A stretch of 7,744 nt of DNA, from the NCBI GenBank assembly GCA_013812995.1, contig JACCSL010000015.1:1-7744 (forward strand), read 5' to 3'. Made by a program: the position numbers and the translations under genes. The notes under the pieces were generated by a model. The model was not told the origin of the DNA, ran no database searches, and saw only the letters and a program-made list of their open reading frames with translations. Positions 5,622 to 7,744 of this stretch are shown in pieces; the first letter of the stretch is position 1; each line of letters starts with the position of its first letter. This DNA comes from Ardenticatenales bacterium (GTDB lineage: Bacteria > Chloroflexota > Anaerolineae > Ardenticatenales > Ardenticatenaceae).

Positions 5622-6234
5622 TCTGCTCTCCCTTTTTCGCGTCAAACTCCAGTACCTGGTCTACGATCCCATACGCTACCGCGCCCAGAGCGTCCATGTA
5701 ATAGGCGCGATCCGTATCACGGGCGATGCGCTCAATGGTCTGCCCCGTCATCTTGGACATCAATTCATTGAGCAGAGCACGCTGGCGCAACAACTCCCTG
5801 GCCTGAATCTCCATATCCACTGCCTGCCCACGGGAGCCGCCCAGAGGCTGGTGCATGTGGATGGTGGCGCTGGGGAGCACATAGCGTTGTCCCTTGGCCC
5901 CGGCAGAGAGAACGACCGTGCTGATGTCTGCCGTGAGGCCCAGGGCAATGGTGGTTACGGGGGCCTCAATCGCCTCAATCGTGTCGATAATGGCGAGCCC
6001 AGAATAGATGAGGCCACCGGGCGAGTTGATAAACATCTGAATCTCGCGCTCTGGATTTTCCCGGTTCAGATAGAGCAACTGGGCAACAATCAGATTTGCG
6101 ATGTCATCGTTGATGGGAGTGCCCAGAAAAATGATGCGATTCTGAAGCAGCAGGGAAAAAATGTCGTACGAGCGCTCGCCCCGACCCGTAGACTCGATTA
6201 CCATTGGGATCAGGCCATTTTGAAATGGGCTCAT
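5605..6234 (-). CDS. clpP: ClpP-family protein lacking catalytic Ser and Asp (ClpR-like)
   Basis: The product is 209 aa and aligns without gaps to ordinary ClpP through the core ([47 protein letters not shown]). The triad is broken. The 'GxAASMGA' nucleophile segment reads [10 protein letters not shown], putting Asp103 (codon GAC) where Ser should be. The 'DT-E/D-RD' segment reads DTDRAYYM, putting Ala177 (GCC) where Asp should be. Only His128 remains. R172/D173, used for heptamer-heptamer contact, and the core strands are conserved, so it should still fold and assemble. Non-catalytic ClpP paralogues (ClpR) are known from cyanobacteria and plastids. The ATG start has GGAGG 5 nt upstream. It is followed by overlapping clpX and preceded by tig, 109 nt away. 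Function as a structural subunit of a mixed ClpP/ClpR particle is inference. Confidence 0.93.
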   Translation of the reverse strand: MSPFQNGLIPMVIESTGRGERSYDIFSLLLQNRIIFLGTPINDDIANLIVAQLLYLNRENPEREIQMFINSPGGLIYSGLAIIDTIEAIEAPVTTIALGLTADISTVVLSAGAKGQRYVLPSATIHMHQPLGGSRGQAVDMEIQARELLRQRALLNELMSKMTGQTIERIARDTDRAYYMDALGAVAYGIVDQVLEFDAKKGEQNGKKE

Positions 6235-6258
6235 GAGACCTCCGAAAGTTGTTCCGTT

Positions 6259-6285
6259 ATTCTACCAATCCGTCTATTGGAGCAA
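6259..6285 (-). promoter_or_regulatory. Candidate promoter for clpP-clpX
   Basis: An extended -10, TGG-TAGAAT (6267-6259), is preceded by a weak -35, TTGCTC (6285-6280), with a 15-nt spacer. A TG-type extended -10 can compensate for a poor -35. The start would lie near 6252, giving a leader of about 18 nt ahead of clpP. This would let clpPX be transcribed independently of tig. Confidence 0.4.
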
Positions 6286-6311
6286 AAGTCTGGGCTAGTT
6301 GTAGCTTGGAT

Positions 6312-6338
6312 GAGAGCGGGATGCAAATTCCCGCTCTC
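6312..6338 (-). other. Hairpin between tig and clpP
   Basis: GAGAGCGGGA (6312-6321) and TCCCGCTCTC (6329-6338) form a perfect 10-bp stem with a 7-nt loop, 5 nt after the tig stop. No T-tract follows on the minus strand (ATCCAAG), so it is not a canonical intrinsic terminator. It may be an mRNA processing or stability element, or a weak pause site that reduces tig read-through into clpP. Confidence 0.55.
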
Positions 6339-6343
6339 TATCT

Positions 6344-7744
6344 TTAGGACGAGGAGACGGGCTCGTTTCCGTTCTCTTCCTGCTCGACAGTCCCATCCGT
6401 TACGAGGTTCGCTTCCCCGATGGTGGTTTCTTCTTCCTCCGCCTCGTAGTCCATCCCCTCCTCGTCCTCTTCCATCTCGGGGCGGGACAGGAAGAGGGGC
6501 GGGGCTTCCTCGCCCGTCACGGCGGCAAAGAGGCTGTGCAGGGCCTTGCGGCTAAGGAGCCCTTTGACAACGTCATAGAGGGCTTCCGGATCCTGCATGA
6601 GCCGCTGCCGCAGCGAGGCGGCCTGCTCCGGTGGGTAGGGAGCCAGCACCATCTCCAGTTCTTGCTGCAACTCGTCAGGCTCGGCTGTAATCTCGTGATC
6701 CTTGATGTACTGCGAGAGCACCAGCGCGCGGCGAACATGTTGCTCGGCGGCGTCGCTCATCTCCGCTTCCCATGCCGAGCGCTCCTGCCCCACGATCCCC
6801 AGGTACTGATCCAGCTTGATGCGGTAGGGCTCCAGTTGACGCTCCAGCATATGGGCGCGTCGCTCCACCTCGTGGCGAATCATCGCCTGGGGGAAATCCA
6901 GCTCGGAGACACCAACCAGGCCATCCACGATGGAGATCACCACGCGGTCGAACTCCTGCTCCTCGGCCTCCGCTGCCAGGTTATCGTGAACGCGCTGGCG
7001 CACGGCTTCCATGGATTCCAGATTCAGCTCGCGGGCAAAGTCATCGTCCATCTCGGCCAGCTTCTTCCGTTTGAGGTCTAGAAGGGTGGCGCGATAGAGC
7101 ACGGTTCGACCCGAAAGTTTCGGGTTATTCCAGCCTTCCGGGAAGAGCAGCGGGAACTCTTTAATCTGGTTGACGAGCATCCCCACCAACTGCGCATCAA
7201 GGTCCGGGCCAAGGGGATCTTTGTCCCCCTCTTCTTCCATGCCCGTCTCAGCGGCTTCTTCATCGCGCTCGGCCAGGGTAATTTCGACGCCCTTCTGATC
7301 GGCGACGGTGGTGCCATCCATCAGGTCCATGCGCAGGTCCAGCGTGGCGCGGTCCCCGTAGGCAGCGGGGCCCAGGCTCGGCTCCCAGATGGCGCGGCTC
7401 TCGCGCAGATTTTCCAGCACCTCGTCGATGCGAGATTCCTCGATCTCAACAGGCTGGCGCTCCACGGTAATCTCGCTGACATCGCCCAGCTTCACCACGG
7501 GCTGCGTGGGGATGACGAAGTGAAAGACGAGCGGCTCCAGGGTACTAATATCGGCCTCGATGTCCTGGTAGCTATAGACCTCAACCGCGCTCTCTTCGAT
7601 GGCCTTCTCGGCGACCTCGGGCATGAGCTGACGGATGACCTCCTCCAGAATGGCTGGTTCCCCCACCATCTTGGTAACGATGTGATAGGGGGCCTTGCCC
7701 TTCCGAAAGCCGGGGATGTTGATCTCCTTTGCCAGGCTCTGGGC
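6344..7744 (-). CDS. tig: Trigger factor, N-terminus cut by the window edge
   Basis: 466 residues are visible; about 25-30 N-terminal ones lie outside. Trigger factor is the ribosome-associated chaperone that meets nascent chains at the exit tunnel. The ribosome-docking signature GFRKGKAP is at visible residues 12-19, upstream of the first internal Met (MVGEP at 26). A linker and PPIase-type domain follow (about 130-230: YGDRATLDLRMDLMDG ... LVGMLVNQIKEFPLLFPE ... LDLKRKKLAEMDDDFAREL), then the helical C-terminal domain with LDFPQAMIRHEVERR. In the PPIase domain the usual 'LG.G.FIPGFE' segment is replaced by an acidic stretch (about 159-181), so isomerase activity is doubtful. The protein ends in an acidic tail of about 45 residues. 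Total length would be near 490-495, against 432 in E. coli. It is the first visible gene of the tig-clpP-clpX cluster. Confidence 0.95.
   Translation of the reverse strand, partial: AQSLAKEINIPGFRKGKAPYHIVTKMVGEPAILEEVIRQLMPEVAEKAIEESAVEVYSYQDIEADISTLEPLVFHFVIPTQPVVKLGDVSEITVERQPVEIEESRIDEVLENLRESRAIWEPSLGPAAYGDRATLDLRMDLMDGTTVADQKGVEITLAERDEEAAETGMEEEGDKDPLGPDLDAQLVGMLVNQIKEFPLLFPEGWNNPKLSGRTVLYRATLLDLKRKKLAEMDDDFARELNLESMEAVRQRVHDNLAAEAEEQEFDRVVISIVDGLVGVSELDFPQAMIRHEVERRAHMLERQLEPYRIKLDQYLGIVGQERSAWEAEMSDAAEQHVRRALVLSQYIKDHEITAEPDELQQELEMVLAPYPPEQAASLRQRLMQDPEALYDVVKGLLSRKALHSLFAAVTGEEAPPLFLSRPEMEEDEEGMDYEAEEEETTIGEANLVTDGTVEQEENGNEPVSSS

Noticed and set aside
5622..5645. Upstream TTG start for ClpX
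   Set aside because: ATG 5621 has a good Shine-Dalgarno and gives the normal ClpX N-terminus; the TTG has none visible.
5605..6234. A frameshift or misalignment explaining the missing ClpP catalytic residues
   Set aside because: The segments around D103 and A177 align to ClpP without gaps on both sides and were re-read from the raw bases as GAC and GCC, so the substitutions are real in this sequence.
5851..6555. Plus-strand reading frame spanning clpP, the gap and tig
   Set aside because: It runs antisense through two well-supported genes and has a Pro/Arg-rich composition typical of shadow frames.

Overview
The window looks like a chromosomal segment from a moderately GC-rich, probably non-proteobacterial bacterium. 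A PspA gene translationally coupled to a small PspAA-type gene, a long trigger factor with acidic insertions, and a winged-helix/AAA+ ATPase next to clpX would fit Chloroflexota or a similar deep-branching phylum. That placement is inference from gene content, not a search result.

Layout, left to right. Positions 1-137 (minus) hold the N-terminus of an FKBP/SlyD-type peptidyl-prolyl isomerase that runs off the left edge. Its leader (138-275) carries an intrinsic-terminator-like hairpin reading toward the gene. Positions 276-1651 (minus) are a complete-looking, tnpA-less IS200/IS605 element carrying tnpB. Its ends have IS608-like signals: TTAC flank, AAAG guide and hairpin on the left; GAAT guide, hairpin and TCAA on the right. 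It lies just downstream of a good minus-strand promoter that probably once drove the FKBP gene. Positions 1752-2869 (plus) form a pspA-pspAA operon with a clear sigma-70-type promoter and overlapping ATGA junction, ended by a 19-bp perfect bidirectional terminator at 2880-2922. Positions 2931-7744 (minus) are tig - clpP - clpX - AAA+ ATPase in that transcription order, with tig running off the right edge. An internal promoter candidate precedes clpP, and a terminator separates clpX from the ATPase gene.

Functionally the right half is the classic protein quality-control cluster: trigger factor handles nascent chains, and ClpX unfolds substrates for ClpP. The main surprise is that this ClpP, though full length and colinear with ordinary ClpP, has Asp at the catalytic Ser position and Ala at the catalytic Asp position, keeping only the His. 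It should be proteolytically dead (ClpR-like), yet it overlaps a clpX gene with every expected motif, including the IGF loop that docks ClpP. Either an active ClpP is encoded elsewhere and forms a mixed particle, or this ClpX works with a non-proteolytic ring.

Secondary points of interest are the TnpB zinc ribbon lacking its first CxxC pair, the trigger factor whose PPIase domain lost its usual active-site segment, the insertion element splitting a promoter from the FKBP gene, and the convergent pairing of an ESCRT-III-like PspA operon with an uncharacterised AAA+ ATPase.
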